Under the pieces are notes generated by a model. It was not told where the DNA came from. It saw nothing but the letters and a program-made list of their open reading frames with translations, and did not search any database. Source: Himantopus leucocephalus (Eukaryota; Chordata; Aves; Charadriiformes; Recurvirostridae). Taken from it: a DNA stretch of 64,000 bases. The stretch lies in contig RSEF01000001.1 in the NCBI GenBank assembly GCA_003993805.1, positions 74,606,340 to 74,670,339 of the forward strand, read 5' to 3'. Positions 14,801 to 29,599 of this stretch are shown here, in pieces. Each line of letters opens with the position of its first letter. The stretch's first letter is position 1. Both the position numbers and the translations under genes were made by a program.

Positions 14801-16482
14801 TCATATTTCAACATAGATTTTTGTGAGCTACAGAGATCTTGACGTGAAAAAAAAATCTTCATGAGATCAACTGTCCTGCTGATGCTCAAAATACTCTGTT
14901 CCAAAGTTAATTTTTTTATAACTCAAGTGGTAGTTACAGTCATATTATCTTTTTCTTTTCTTTTTCCACAAATTTTCCTCGTTGGACAATGAGCTTGAAA
15001 GGGAAGGAGCAGAGAAACAGCACCATTGCTGGAAAATTTCTCAAGAAAATCATGCTAAAAATGTAAAAAGTATGAAAAGTTTTGAGTTATATTTTTGTGC
15101 AATTTTAATTACTGAGTAGTTTGAAGAGTGTTGTTTTTCTATTAATCGTAGTCCAAATAATTAACTCCTGTTTATGTTAATTAGCTTTCCTTCCAACTGT
15201 CATGGATTTCCAGCTGTAGGATGTCCCTGTAGGGCTTTCCCATTCCCTGAACTGATGTTTTACCAGTTTGAAGGACATCTTTTATCTAACCTAATCCCTC
15301 TTCTGCCTCTTACTCCTCCAGCAGCATCTCTTGACTAGTGCTGACACTGGCCATCTGTAGATATAGTAAAGGACCAAAGGCAAAATCACATACTTCTCCA
15401 TAACACTTCAAGCTGTTAAACAGAGACATTGCCACTTACATTACCACTAAAAGTATGAAATTTAATATTGCCTCTACTGCTTTACTTATTTGTGACATTT
15501 AGAATTCTTTGTAATTCCATTTTATACTACGTTATTACTTTGCTGAAACGGTACTGAAGGAAATTTTTTTAGTTGTTGGTTTTGATGATTGTGGCCTGAC
15601 ACCCCACTTACAACCACAAACAACTGCAATATATGTAAAATTTTAGGACGTAATCCGACAGCTTATTGAGGCACACTGTTGGTTTACAGGATACAGTTCT
15701 ATCCATATTTATGTGGGATTTTTTATGCATGATATTTTAACATAATACAGTCCAAGGAACAAGGAATATTGAAGTATGTATTGTGACCTCTATTTTTCTT
15801 GTAAAGCCTAAGGGTTCTAATAGGCAGATGAAATACCTCAATTACAATTCCAGATCTCTTAGGTCTACATTAACAGGCATTTTTCATATTACCTATTCTT
15901 AAACCTGAAGGAATGATGTCTATTTATTAAAGAATAGCTACAACAAAGTACTTCCACAGTACTTCTCCATACCACCCCAATAAAAACAAGCAAGCAAACA
16001 ACTCTAATAAAAACAAGGACATAAACAAGTAAAAACAAAACAAAAGTGACTAAACTATCTTATTAATCTCACATACAGTTTTTAAAAAAATTACTATCAT
16101 ATTGCCTCTATAGCTTAACTAAGGCTTGCATTCAGCAATATATTAAAACAAATAGATCATTTGCATCATACCTATGATGACCTCAGCTTCATTTTTAGGT
16201 TCCCAACTCACTTGTAGTTTTCATTGTGGAACATGACTATAGTTTTCTATAGGTAGTCTTTACCGTTATTGGTATGCCTAATACAGGCACTGGCTCAGCT
16301 AAATGTCTACATGAAATGCAAAGAAGAACAGCTCAGTAATACAAGCAGACATCTGTGTTTCTCTTTATTCATATGTGTGTATACATGACTGGATATTCAC
16401 AAATCCTCCAGGCCTAGTACTCACTGCGCATTCATGTATATCTGTACTATATGTTTGTGTATGCACATGTGTATATGTGCAT
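11833..16482. other. AT-rich gene-free DNA
   Basis: No gene was recognised. The longest frame is 112 codons at 12,858-13,196 on the plus strand. It has no recognisable domain and ordinary composition, so I treat it as chance. A TA/TG-rich simple repeat lies at 14,702-14,763. Confidence 0.5.
14702..14763. repeat. TA/TG-rich microsatellite
   Basis: A run of TATATATATATG, then imperfect TG-rich repeats, then (TG)n ends in TGCATG. It is a simple alternating purine-pyrimidine tract. Confidence 0.8.
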
Positions 16483-17195
16483 ACACAGAATCACAAGAAT
16501 GCAAAATCACTGAATAGTTGAGGTTGCAAGGGACCTCTGGACATCATCTGGTCCAATCCCCTGCTCAAGCAGGGTCACCGAGAGCCAGTCACCCAGGACC
16601 ATGTCCAGATAGCTTTTCAATGTCTTCAAGGAGGGAGACTCCACAACCTCTCTGGGTCAGTGCTCAGTCACCCTTACAGTAAAAAAGTGTTTCCTGATGA
16701 TCAGAGGGATCCCCCTGGGTTTCAGTTTGTGCCCATTGCCTCTGATGCTGTCACTGGGCACCACTGAAAAGAGATTGGATCCTTCTCATCTTGGTGTCCA
16801 CCAAGACCCCCAGTCCTTTACTGCAAAGTTACTTTCCAGCTGGGCAGGCCCCAGCATGTACTGGTGCACGGAGTTATTCTCCCCCAGGTGCAGGACTTTG
16901 CAATTCCTTTTACCAAACTTCATGAGGTTACTGTGAGCCCATTTCTACAGCTTGTCGTGGTCCCTCTGAATAGCAGCACAAAGCTCTGGTGTATCAGCCG
17001 CTCGTCCCAGTTTTGTGTTATCAGCAAACATGCTGAGTGTACATTCTGCCCCATCATCCAGGTCATTAACGAAGATGTTGAACAGGATTGGACCCAGTAT
17101 TGATCCCTGGAGTAGACCACTAGTTACTAGCCTCGAAGTGGACTTTGTACCACTGATCACCACTTTCTGGGCCTAGCCAGATACTGTGCCTGCAT
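16483..17195 (-). mobile_element. CR1 LINE fragment with internal deletion
   Basis: The CR1 3' end lies at 16,483 (antisense CACAGAATCAC, then AGGTTGCAAGGGACCTCTGG). The minus strand continues into ORF2. A reverse-transcriptase-like stretch, [20 protein letters not shown], is visible at about 17,050-17,115, followed on the same strand by MFADNTKLG, an altered catalytic xADD box. Compared with the copy at 938-1700, about 330 bp between the TGAAAAGAGA and ACCCCCAG landmarks (near 16,785-16,798) is missing. The copy is 5'-truncated and non-coding. Confidence 0.88.
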
Positions 17196-20100
17196 CACAC
17201 TCCTTGCTAAGCTAGAATAGATAAGGAAAAAAAATGAAGACGACTATTTGAACATATCCTCTTAGATTGGTAGGAATGTAAGAAAGGTACTTTTTCAGTA
17301 TGATAACACAGTCTTACAGGTTTATATGGATAGATATACTGTAGTACAAAAACAAAGATGTAAAACTAAAAATGGGTAATAGGAGTAAAAGCATAGATGT
17401 ACAGCTTACACTGTGTCAGGATATTTTCTTACAATTATTCTGATGGAAGAAAATATAACAACTGTATGAAAATCATTAGAAAAGATGCTAGAAAAAAGTT
17501 GTCTAAGGTCAAGTCACTTTTGTTCTTTCTTTCTCATTAGTCCCTCTGTACCTGTGTTGTGATAAACTTCTGTTCTCAGACTATACTATGCCAACCATTC
17601 TGCTCTGCCCTCTGAAGAAAAAGAAAATAAAACATGGATGTTCTCCTAAGGTTGTTGCCTTAGTCAAAAGATCACCAGAATATTCTCTCATTTGTTTAAT
17701 GTTTGTCCTTATGTAAACAAAAGAAGTGAAAGACCAAAGTTCAGTATCTCATATCCTTATGAATATCTAAACCCCAAATTCCCACAGATGCGCCTTTTCG
17801 CTATGGCATGTTTGGCATATTTGGATATGGGATATGGAATAGAACAATCAAATAATTTTTATGAATATTCTCCTTTCTATGTGAAGCAGACACACATCAT
17901 ATACAGAAATTATCAAAAGTATTTTTTTCCTGAGTACCTCACTGCCACCTCCTCTTCTCAATCAAAGTGTTGATACCCTGGCTGAAATACAAGTGGCTGA
18001 ATTTGCAGTGAGTCACACACCTAGAGGATACATTTATATGTAGTCAGATGATGAGGGCAGACCCAATCATGTGCTAGGTGGTCCCTTTCTTTTGATCATG
18101 TGATAGAAAATAACTTTATCATTATCATATAAAGTGATGTGTCATAAAAAAAAATAAACAAAAACTTAGGGGAATGAATGTGTTCCTTTGGTATGAGAAA
18201 TCATTGCCAGAATAAAAGGCTGAAGAACAACAAGTGCTAAATCTGTGATGAAACATAACACTGAATTGTAAAAAATTTATGTGAAAGCTTTCCAAGGACT
18301 GGCTGACTAATAAGGTGAAGAGCCAAAGGGCTGGTATTTCTCAAGGATATCAGTAATTGGCAAGCTGACGGAGTGCTGAATCCACAAATCAAGGTAAAAG
18401 GAGAAGCAAAAAGTTGTAGTACATCAAGAATCCTGTAACTCAGCTCATATCTAAAGAGCAGGGAGGTAGGAGGAAGTTGCTTTTTTGAGTGAACAAAGGT
18501 TTCAGAATTGTGTACCAAGTGAACAGAAACAAAACTTTATGAGAGAGCTCTTCCAACACTTAGAAGCAACTGATATGCCATACAACTTCTACTTCTAATC
18601 ATATAACTGGGACTGGAGTCCCAATTACTGCTGAAACTCTGTAACTAGGAATGAATGACTTGTATGTGGATGTCTGTGTGTGGTTTTGCCTGTGTGTGTT
18701 TATATTGATAAACTGAACAGAAAGGCTTCTGAAAATTTTGTTGCTGGATTATGTCACACTACAAGACAACATGATATTTTAATTTTTGCAGCGCATAACT
18801 TGATCACATGAAGGACATGGTACACACAGGTAGGCTTTGCATAAGCAGCTGGGCAATGGTGTTTTTGGCCTACCACAAACACATGATAAAAATACAATTC
18901 CGTGTGAAGCCACTTGTAGTACTTGCTGTCTAATACTGCATCTTAAGATGGAATGAATTGTGTTCTGAAGGTACCTATGTGCTTTTATTGGTTATGTAAG
19001 GGAACACTTTTACTTAATCTAAGTGCTTAATTTTCAGTTAAAGTCAAGTGGTATGAGTCTTACCCTAAGTGCTCGAGAGAATTTTAAGGTACAACAGTGA
19101 TATGCCTTTATATCACTGACAGTGTGTCTACTGTGATACACTCTCAAGACAGATGAAAGCTGAGGGAAGATTTTGAGGAATTTTAGATGCCTGATTTCCT
19201 AAGTCTCACAGTGTACCTGATACTTTTTTTTTAATCTTGTGTTACTCTTTCTGTGATGTAGGAAATGTGGATTCTTACTGTCTTCAGTCTTTTACATCTT
19301 TCTGACTGTTACACTGTTCAGTTACACAGCATGGTACAGCAGTTTGCATTGTGCCTGTTTTCTGACTGTAAGATTATGGTGAAGATGTTTCCTTCCTGCC
19401 TTGCATAATAAATAGGTTTTAACTGATACTTTAGTTTATATCAATTGGGATCTGTTTGTCAACTAATTCCCTTTTTGTTTGAAGGCATTTCACATACCTT
19501 GTGGAGTTATTTAGGACTTTAAAGTTTATGTCAAAGCACTAACTTGTATGATTTCAACCTTTTCCAGGGCAGTCTAAGAAATGGTCACTTTTACTGTAAG
19601 TGCTTACTATTTGCAACTTATCCTCCAGTGTGGGTACACCTGAAAAGGGGATGTAGTAAGGTTTATTTAGTTAATGACTTCACAAAATTTTGCCTCAGCA
19701 TCATCCACATAAATTGCAGATATCTGTGTCTGAATTTGTCACCTTCAGCTCTTCTGAATGGTTAATGGAAGAACTCATATCCTTTTTGTTATATATAGCT
19801 ATGCCCATTTTGTTATATATACTTTTAAACTATAAAAATAATATGTATTTCATATCCATTTAATCCTTAGACATTATTGTTGTGTGTTATTTACATATTT
19901 TATATGCACATTACAATGAACGGTAGCATTACTATCAAATTCAAGCTACAGTGGCAATCTCAGAACATGAACTCCCTGGACAATAAGGGTACAAGGCATG
20001 AATCTCAAAAACGTGTTTTGCCTGAGAGAGCTTAGTGGGAGAAGGTGCCGCTAACACTGCCATTTAGCCACCTGCATTCTGTCCCTGGTTCTGCAGTTAT

Positions 20101-21958
20101 TGCCAAGCGCATTTCCATGTATATTACCAATGGCTACAGCTTTGCATTTTTTGACTAGAGTTATTTTCTTCTTTTTATACAATAGTTTAACTGTTCCTGC
20201 CTGGTGTCCTGTAGCAGCTGCCCCAGTGTCTTCTACGAATGTCAAGTCTGATTCAACACAGAACCAAAGAATTGGTTTCTCCTTCTTGTTCCTTCTCCTT
20301 TTTCTTTTTTTAATTTATTTTCTTAGCTGTTCCAAACGCATTTAACTTCCATTTACATGGATTTTTGCTAGAGAACATGATGTTCCAGTTTGCTCACTTC
20401 CCACATATGAAGAAATAAGGAAGCATTTGTCTTTACAGATTGTTTGCTTTTCATCATGCTAGATGCAAGGAAAATGTAATACACCCACAAGCATATGCAC
20501 ATACACTGTCACCTTGGAGATTCAGTATTGTAAGTGGGAGAGCAATCATGTACTGAAATCCAGATAATACACTTGGCCAGGGCCACTCTGACATTTTAAG
20601 TGTACATATTGAATGTGATTTTTACTGTTAATTACACGGGCTTTATGAACTCCTGTATCATCGCCTTTCCACTGAAACTAGATGAAGAGAACCATACAGC
20701 CCTTTCACATCCTGTAAGAGGGATTCAGATTGAAATAAACAGAGGGAAATTTGCCTTTTTTTTTTGCACCACATTGTCGCTATAAGGTTTTGAGCCAGCA
20801 CGGAGCGCACTAGTGCTCCACTGTGTCACCTGTGTGTTCCCACTTGTTTTCCCTTCAACTATTAAAAGAGAGAGCCTTATCAGAAGAATAAAGTCACAAT
20901 GCTTAAGTTCAGAGATAGGAGTCAAACAGGAGGGGGAGAAGCAGAGCTGAATGGGTTAAAGGGGCAGCAAAAGCAGCATGAGCAAAACTTGCTAGAGGTA
21001 ACTGCTTACCTGAACCACCTTTACATGACACTGTCCTAAACTTGGGGAAAATGATCATCTCTAGTAGGATTTCTTGCAAAGAAGTCACTCTGTTTTCATC
21101 TATAAAAATAAATTCCTGCCACTTACGAGCCCTGAGGTCAAATTACCTGAACAGCCCATTATGAAACTCTCTTACTCTGCAGAATACAATAGCCACACAG
21201 CAGCAACCCTTTTAACAGTTAGTCCCCATCCTGTGTTAAATCCTGAACTGTTCCCAGACAGATGCTTGGGAGAATGCTTGTTGGCATGAGCTAAATATAT
21301 TCTAGGGATCTTTTCCAGAAATATAACCAGACAAACAGTAGCCTTCCAATGCCTGGAAACTGCCTGCCAGTCTTCGATTTATTAGAATCTACATAGATTT
21401 TCTTTTACTTTCTCCATCACATGGGTGTAGCATATGAATCAGGTCTATTGTACTCCTAGGGACAACTGTAATTTTGCCTTATAGCTTATTATATGTCTAT
21501 GCCAGTACAGCGCTACACAAAGCTCGTACATTGTTACACAAAGAGGCTCAGTTGTTTCTGAAATAATTTAACTAAAGAACCAAAATAAGGAAAACCTGTG
21601 ATATCCTCACATCATACTGACAGCGTATATGCTATTTGGTCTGAGCCAGTTGGCTAAGCCAAAAAACACTACTAGGCCTGAAGTTCTGTGCCAGAACCTG
21701 ACCTCCTCTTTGTCCAAGGCCCTCCTCTGAACTCTGCAGATGTGTTATCTTGGTAGGACCAAGAGAATCTCAGTTACTTTGTACTGCTGTGTGTAGCATA
21801 GGCATTATTTCTGACTTTTACAGACCAAAATTTGCAGACTAACCACTATATGGAAGGTAAGTGGGGAAGAAATGTAGGTAGAGTTACATATATCTTCTTG
21901 TTTCCTAGATTTGTATGTTGCTCTGTGCTAAGCTTCTTTCTTTCTGTTTATTTGTGTC
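17196..21958. other. AT-rich gene-free DNA
   Basis: No gene was recognised. Frames of 93 codons at 17,692-17,973 (plus) and 18,237-18,518 (minus) have no recognisable motif. T-rich and TATA-rich tracts occur near 19,790-19,830, where TTTTGTTATATATA is present twice. Confidence 0.5.
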
Positions 21959-21959
21959 N

Positions 21960-21990
<31 letters not shown>
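21959..21990. repeat. (CTTT)n microsatellite with a single N
   Basis: About eight CTTT units directly follow an ambiguous base at 21,959. The upstream sequence also holds short CTTTCTTT pieces. The N probably marks an unresolved length at this simple repeat. Confidence 0.9.
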
Positions 21991-23021
21991 GTATGCTTTC
22001 TTTGTTAATAGGATACGAGCTCCTTCTTTTACAAACTACAGCATTTTGGGAGGAAGACATTTTTCTCAGTACAAAATGGGAAAATAAATTTTGAAAAAAT
22101 ATTTTTCATCCAATTGCACTTCTCAAGAATTGAAAAATTTCCTCTTTGTTCAAAAAATGTATTTTTTGGTAATTTACTGATAATGTCTACTTATAATAGC
22201 CCATTTGTAACATGATGACTAATTTCTTTCCAGCAAATATGTGGGAGGTATGATGGGAGTGAAAACTGGGATACAGCTTTTTTTTTTTATCAAAATAATT
22301 TGATGCTTAAACTGTGTTGAGAGAATTGATATATTCTATTTTTGAAACACTAAATTCTGAGCAACTGTAAACAGACATAGAGATCAGTTGATTAAAATGT
22401 AACATTACAGCTCTTTCATTAAAGAAATCAGATTTTTATCAATCATGTATATACATCATGCATAGGAAAAAAAAGGTTCTGTCTTATTTTTGCAGTGACA
22501 ACACCCACAAGCATATCATTAAGAAGCGATATTTAAGGTACAGATGTTTACAGAAATGTCACATGTAGTCGTATAATTTGCGTTCATCTAGAATTTTCCA
22601 TCACATTATCAGGCTAGCCAAAAAAGTTTTAACAAGTATTCAGGAGTTCATCTACTAATATTGATTTATTTTTAATCATGTTCTCTGTTCCAGTATTTAA
22701 ACACGCTGCTCTTTGGTTGATTAATTGATTGTTCTCATCCTTTAAAAGGCTTCTTGATCACAGAATCCCTAATTTCTGTTTGGAATATAGTACTTTTAAA
22801 TACTCTCCTACTATCTTTTTTCCTCTAATTGTCTTTCACACACAGACTAGTACGTTAGATCCTTGTAAATTCACAAAAGATAGACTGAAAAAGAGTAAGA
22901 TGGCTAATAATATCAAGGCTTGAGACTGTTTGAGATTTCTTTCCTAACTCGCTCTGTGCTGCTGGCATCCACTTATAATATGGCTAGCACACTAAACATA
23001 CAGCATTGTAGAGCAACAAAT

Positions 23022-23055
23022 GCACGCACACACACACACCCCCCACACACACACA
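23022..23055. repeat. (CA)n microsatellite
   Basis: CACGCACACACACACA is followed by a C run and then CACACACACACA. Confidence 0.85.
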
Positions 23056-24990
23056 TTTGGCCAACATTATATTGCACAAAAGTTCTTCTCATGCACATAT
23101 TAGAGGAGAGTTATTTTTACATGGAATGTATTCAGAAATATTCAGAGTTTTAATGGTGGTGTGTTTTTTTAAGAAGAAGCCTTTTGTTTATTTATCCAGA
23201 GGTATTTTAGAAATACAGGACACAGAGCAGGAAGAAGATTTGGAGACAATCAAGTTCACACATCTAACCTTGGAGGGAAAACACATTATTTAATTAAATG
23301 GCTATATATGTATTTATGATAAAAACAACAGCAAAACACAGTATATAATACAGGAAATTAGGATGAGCCCTGTCTATTTTATTTCATTTAAAAGCACGTC
23401 CTGAAAGTTTTATATATAATAAGAGAGAGAACTTGAAACTAATTAGTTCAGGTACTACAATTAACTTAATTATCTTCTATGATTATAAGGTAGTCATACC
23501 AGCTTTATTAAATTTGACATTAGAAGATGTCATTTTCAAGGTTTTAAAACATTTTCCATCTTGAAAATGTTATTAAGGACACATTTTGAGAGAAGGGTAA
23601 TTTGTTATAATTTGTTACATTTAAACTGGAGGATTGGTAAACTCAGAGGACTAAGTTCTTCATTGCATCTATGTAGTTTGTCACACCTGACAGGTGAAAT
23701 TTCAGAGCAGGGTTGCCCTTTTTCTCTTTTTAGGAAAGAAGTAAAGTCAACAAAGACTGAAGGGGAGGAACAGAGGAGTGTAAAACAAGCAGCACTGAGC
23801 ACATCAGAAGTCTTCCAGTCCAAAGCTAGAGCAATTGTCCTCACTGTATAGACATGGCATTCAGGTATTTCCCAGGTAATTTTGATGCTATGATTTTTTA
23901 GCAGATATTTTTCCAGGATGTGGTCTAATTTATTCTTTTGCTATATTATGATTGGACAGTAAGTTTTGTCTTTGTGTAATTTAGGACTGAGAAGAGCTGA
24001 GACCCAAATTGTGTGTGATAACGTACACTGGTACAGTGGTGTTAAGGTCGAGGATGTATGGAAACACAGTAAAAGCTCCAAGGGAAAATTTACCACCAGG
24101 AGATATTCCAATTTATAATTTATGCTGTAATATTACCTTTATCACTCTTCAACATCTGCTGTGTTTTCAAATTTGCAGATAGAATACAGATTTTATTGAT
24201 TCAGAAGAAGTCTACATAAATACTTAGCTTGCATAGTTAATGCAGAGAAAATAAGAGCAACATAATGAAGACAAAATTAAACTTAAGAACAGTCTTTTGT
24301 CTGTAATATACAATAAATTCTTTTCACTTAGACTGACATACTAAGTCCGAGAAACATATATTGTACTTTATAGGAATGAATGGAATTCATGGCATAGTAG
24401 GGATGTAATTACTGATAAAAGGTATCTGGATGAAGAGAGTTTATTTTCTAATTTAAGTATCATTAAAGGATATGCCAAGTAAAAATAGAAAATCGCATGT
24501 ATAAGATTACTCAACAGCCAAATTATACTTCTACTTTTCATTTGCTGAGTACCTTAAATATAAAACTGTCAAAAAAAGATGATATGGAACTTCATACGAT
24601 TTTCTACTAATATTCACTTCCTTTATTCTCTGATTTATTTATTTCCTTCAATAGTCTGGATCACATTGTTTAAACGTGCTGTCACTTAACTGATTGGTTC
24701 TGAAACATACATCAGTAGAAGCAATTTGAAGTAATTGGAAGGAAAGGGACCTTTTCCAAGATTTTTTTTCCATGTTAAGATGAACTTTGGGTAGCTATTT
24801 CCATCAGAATTTTCTGCAGTCAGAAGAAAGCATCAGCTGACTTCTGAAAAAATGACTGTCTTTATATCTTTAGGAATATAGGCATATTACACAGAAACTC
24901 CCACAAAGATTTCAAGACAAAAGTTACAAAAAATTACAGTGATTTCTGGAGGAATTAATGTATGTTCCAAATAATTTACCTGATCAGGAC

Positions 24991-25031
24991 TATTTATTTA
25001 GTTATTATTTATTTATTTATTTATTTATTTC
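24991..25031. repeat. (TTTA)n microsatellite
   Basis: About nine imperfect TTTA units. Confidence 0.85.
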
Positions 25032-28000
25032 CATTCAGCCCATTTTGCAAGGTCCTAAATCTAGAAATTATTTCAAATGAACAAAAAATACAGATTTAAT
25101 GTATGACAGAATTTGTTATTCAGTCCTATTCACAGGTCTCCTTCCCCTCCTTTTTCCTAAGTGTGGTTCTTCTTTTGGTGCAGATCTGTAAAAATCACTT
25201 TACTAGAAAAAAATGTTTTTAGCAAAATCTGAGTCTTTTGATTTTAGAAAGATAGTTTTGTAATTAATTCTGAATAATAATGGTATATTAAAAATAAATT
25301 CATTCTTTGTCACTTATTGATTTAACCTGTTCTGTAACTGCATACAAACGGACGGTAATGTTGGAAAACTGAAGTATAACAAATAAAAAACAGTTTTCTG
25401 TTTGATATTTTTGTACAAGAGTTGTTCTTGAGTTACAGGCAATGAACCCCCCTTGTTTAATAAATGCATCCTAGTTTTATATGCTTTTAAATTAAAATGA
25501 CATACTCATTTTAATCTAAGGCACATTCTTTACTGTTTTGTACTGTGGTCTAGGTCTAACAAAACACTTAGAAGGGTAAAGTATCATTTAGTTATGACAG
25601 GAGATAAAAGTCTAGAGAGCAATGCAAGAAAACAGCTGTTTATGGCATTTCCTGTTGCCTGGGTTAAATATCACAGTGCCCCAAGCACTAGTTGTTCTGA
25701 ATGCTCAATGCTTACATCAGTGTTGTGAATTATCTTGGAGCTCTCAGAGTAAAATTCAGGTATTGCTGGCTGTGGCAGCATTAGGTCCCCTAGTGGAGCT
25801 GGGCCTATTTGACTAACTTGGCCAACAGTGACTTCTTGTGAAAGAAATATATTCCCTGTTAAGGAACTGCAAATGTCCTTTTGATTGCAGTGACAGTGCT
25901 CCTGAGGGAATGATCGTTTTCAGGTTCAAGCCAATTAGCAGTCTGCTGCTACACTGAAATTACTTCAGTGTGAGAGCAAATAGAGACAACTGACCTCCAG
26001 AATACGTAACTGCTAAAAACTCTTGCTAAAAAGTTCTGATAAGTGGAAGCAAGATTTTCCCTTCATAGTATACTAGACAGGCATGCACTTTAATATACAC
26101 ATAAAAACTGTAATGGTTGTGTATATATATATATATAAAAATACATAGAATTATAGAAGGAAAAAAGGATCCATACTGCTGCAAGTGTAAAACAAAACCC
26201 ACTAGCTCAGGCTTTATACTCATGTCAAACATAGTAATTCTATTCTATTAACATTGATTTTAAACTAGCTGAATTTCAAGGATTTCTAGAAGTATTTTAT
26301 TTCTTAAGACAAATAGAAAGACATAAGTAAAATGAATATTCATCTCAGAAATGACACTTCAATTTTAATAAACTAAATCTGTAAGGGATATATACCTATA
26401 AACACATTAATATTACATAGTAATTTCCTTCAAAAATTTTAGTTAATTTTGGGGGTTTTTAAGCAGTGCTATAAATATTTGAAAAAATGCTAAGAAAACA
26501 GGTCAGGTTTTAAATAGTTCCAGAAACTACAATTGTGGAGCCAGCTGACCAAAATAAATCTGCCTTTTTTTTTTTTTTTTAAAAACAAGGGCTGGCATTC
26601 ATTTTACTTCATTAGAGGACTCTAATGCTTTGCCAATACTGAAGATGATATTCAAATAACCAAACATAGATATGTTCACTGTAGCTGGTCACACCAGCCT
26701 TGCTTTATAGTCAGTGGAGAAAAATATTTGGGGAGGTGGGGCAAGGAGGAGAAGTATGAGTCACCTGATCTTTTCACAGTGCTTAAGCTGAGATAAAAAG
26801 AAACATATCTTAGAAGTGAAGTTTTCCTCCATTGTGTGTAACTATGAGGACAGGGAAATCATCAAATTCAGATCAATGAGGTGGATATGTTTGATCTTCA
26901 GCCTTCCTCTGAAAAGGTCAGGAGGGAAAAAAATCCACTGCCCTATGTGTGGAAACATATAAGGAAGAGAAATTACGATACCTACCATGCAAGTTGACAG
27001 CATATGCTTAATTTAGATTTACGTGCCAAACCTTAGGCACTTGCATTAGGGAAGGTCAATTTAATCCATGATTACAATAAATTTAGCAATAATCCATTAA
27101 TTACTCATCCACCCATGTGATCATCCAACTGGTAAGCTGCTTCTAGTAGCCTCAGAAAAATCGCTTCTTGTTGCTTGCTATTGAGCAGGTTCTGTATTTG
27201 CGTACATTTACAATGACTCAGGGGAAGGTATGTGATATGAAAGTAAGTTTCTGTGAAGTAGATGCCTTGTTCTGAGATAATCATCCTAAGTATCCTCTAC
27301 AGAGAGATGGACAGAAATATGCAGTTTTAAGACATAGTTCATCTAATCTGAAGTAGACAACTGAAAACATGATGAACTAAGTCATAAAGTGTCAGTCTGT
27401 CTTCTGTTGATAAAGACCTAGCTAGCTCACACAGATGTTTTTGTCACAGATATCTAAATTTAGGTGAGCTTTTTCTGTGAAACTTATAAGTAAATAAATT
27501 AATCTTTAAAATTGTGTTTCTTTTTCATTTCCATATATACAATAAAAAGATGTTATTCTCCTTGAAACTTCCATTCAGCTAGATTTCTAGAAAAAAGTTC
27601 ATCCATTTCATCTCCAACAAACAATACAAGACCAGCTAGTGTATAGGATGACTTATTAAACGCACCAATAGATCTTTTCTGCAACATAATATTGGAAAGG
27701 CAGGCAGTCATTCTTGGACTGGTTCCCTTCACTTCCCACCATAATTATAAATGCAAATCTGTACTATATTATGGTTTTTTAGCTTCAAGTAAGCATCACA
27801 CTGTAAACATATTTAGGTGAATCTTATATCAATAATATTTCTCATTCTTTAGTTTACTCTAACCTTGCAACTTGCTCTTCTCTTTGTACCAAGATCTTTT
27901 TGTACCAAGATGCACTTTGTACCAAGATTTCAGCTGCTGCTTTCATTTTTCATTTGGATTCTTCTTATCATCCCAAAGTTTCATTACTTTTATTTATGTA

Positions 28001-29599
28001 GTAATTGCAGTACCTCAAGCACATATGCTTTGATTTGTTGTTAACTTTATCTTTTCAGCCTGACTATCTCCAAATTAGCAGGTCTCAGCACTGCTGGCAA
28101 TAAGCAGCTTAAATTAAAAAAAAATTAAATAAAAAAATAAAAAAAAAAAAAAAAAGAGCTCTGTGAGCTCAGGGTTTTCCCTGGTCTGCTAACAAATGGT
28201 AGCTGATCTTCACTCTTCCAACCTTCAAGACATGCAGCTTACACTGTCAAATATAAGTTAAGCTCACTATTAAGTGGTCATTGCTTCAAAATAACAAATG
28301 ATAATATACTCTGAGAATGTTCGGAGGGTGAGGATTTGCTTTGATCTTTTTTGTCCAAATGAAGGAAAAAAAAATGAAAAAAACCCAGCAACATTGTTCT
28401 GAAGTGAAACTAAAAAGAGCATCCAGCATAGGTCACTTTTAGGTATCCTTTGATGCTTCTCATTATTTATGAGGTCAGAGAACATCCCATCCCACAATCT
28501 TTTATTTCTCCATAACCTACAGTGGAGGGTTCAGACTAAGGATTTTTCAATGGCTAGAATGGTTTATAAAATATTTATGTTCAAATCACAGGGTTGTCAC
28601 CTGCCATGTTATGGCATACTCCAGTGATGAGAAATTCACGCTCGCTACATGATGATACTGAAGAAAAACCCTTTAGGAAATGGCAAAAAAACTGAACATG
28701 TATATATTGATGGATGAAAATCAGGACTTTACAGTAATCCAAGAAAAGTTCTTGGGGCATTAGGACATCAAATACAAAGAGCTGTTTTAGTAAAACTGGG
28801 GCACATTGTCCCCTGTGACATATTTGAAACATTACAGTAATGTGAGAATATATGGCTACTTTTATGACATGCAACACAGCTTAGTGACCATAGATGCATA
28901 ATACATTTTATTTTACAACTAGGAAACATAATGAAAAGTCTTTTTTTTTCCCCCCTGCTACTTAATGACAGGATTACTTAAAATGAATAAAGATTGTGCA
29001 GTAATACAAGAATTATTAGTAGACTAATTAATATGCAGCTCACAAGGAAAAAGAATTATCTTGGCTTTCTCAAATTCGGATGCTTCCAAAACCTTGGTAT
29101 TTTTTTTTTTTTTTTTTTTCCCTCTTTTTCTTTGGCAGCTATTCCATGAATAGGTTAAGAAAAAATAAAAACTGAAGGCCTGATCTTTCATTTACTTTGG
29201 TAAATTTTCTGTTGAATGCAATGGGAGTTTTAATTGTGAAGGAATAATAAGATCAAGACCTCATTATCCATAGATTAACATTTCTGCCATTTTAATAGAC
29301 ACAGAAACATTTATTGTTTGACATGTGCCTTACAAATCTGGAGCAGTTATATTACATTACAGAGCATCAGTGAAGGTGTGTAAAGAAATGGCTCACTAAT
29401 GCCAGATCCAGTTCCTGTGCTCCCCTCCCAAAAATGACACTGTTCAAATTACTTCAAATTCAAGTATTTATGTCATTATATTAATGACCTGACACAAAAA
29501 TAAACACATAAATGTATATCTCCATGCATTTATACATAGCCCCTCCATACATTTTCTTTTTACATTCATTTCCCAAGTATTTGTTTAAGGACTAAGGGT

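Larger units (their letters stand above)
21991..29599. other. AT-rich gene-free DNA with simple repeats
   Basis: Simple repeats seen are (CA)n at 23,022-23,055, (TTTA)n at 24,991-25,031, (TA)n at 26,120-26,137, and long A or T runs at 26,565-26,580, 28,127-28,155 and 29,100-29,119. TTTGTACCAAGAT occurs three times in 27,883-27,928. No exon, RNA gene or mobile element was recognised. Confidence 0.55.

Noticed and set aside
17692..17973. 93-codon frame with a GYG-rich stretch in an alternative frame, vaguely like an enamelin segment (enamelin is a pseudogene in birds)
   Set aside because: The similarity covers about ten residues of low complexity, with no supporting neighbours or splice sites.
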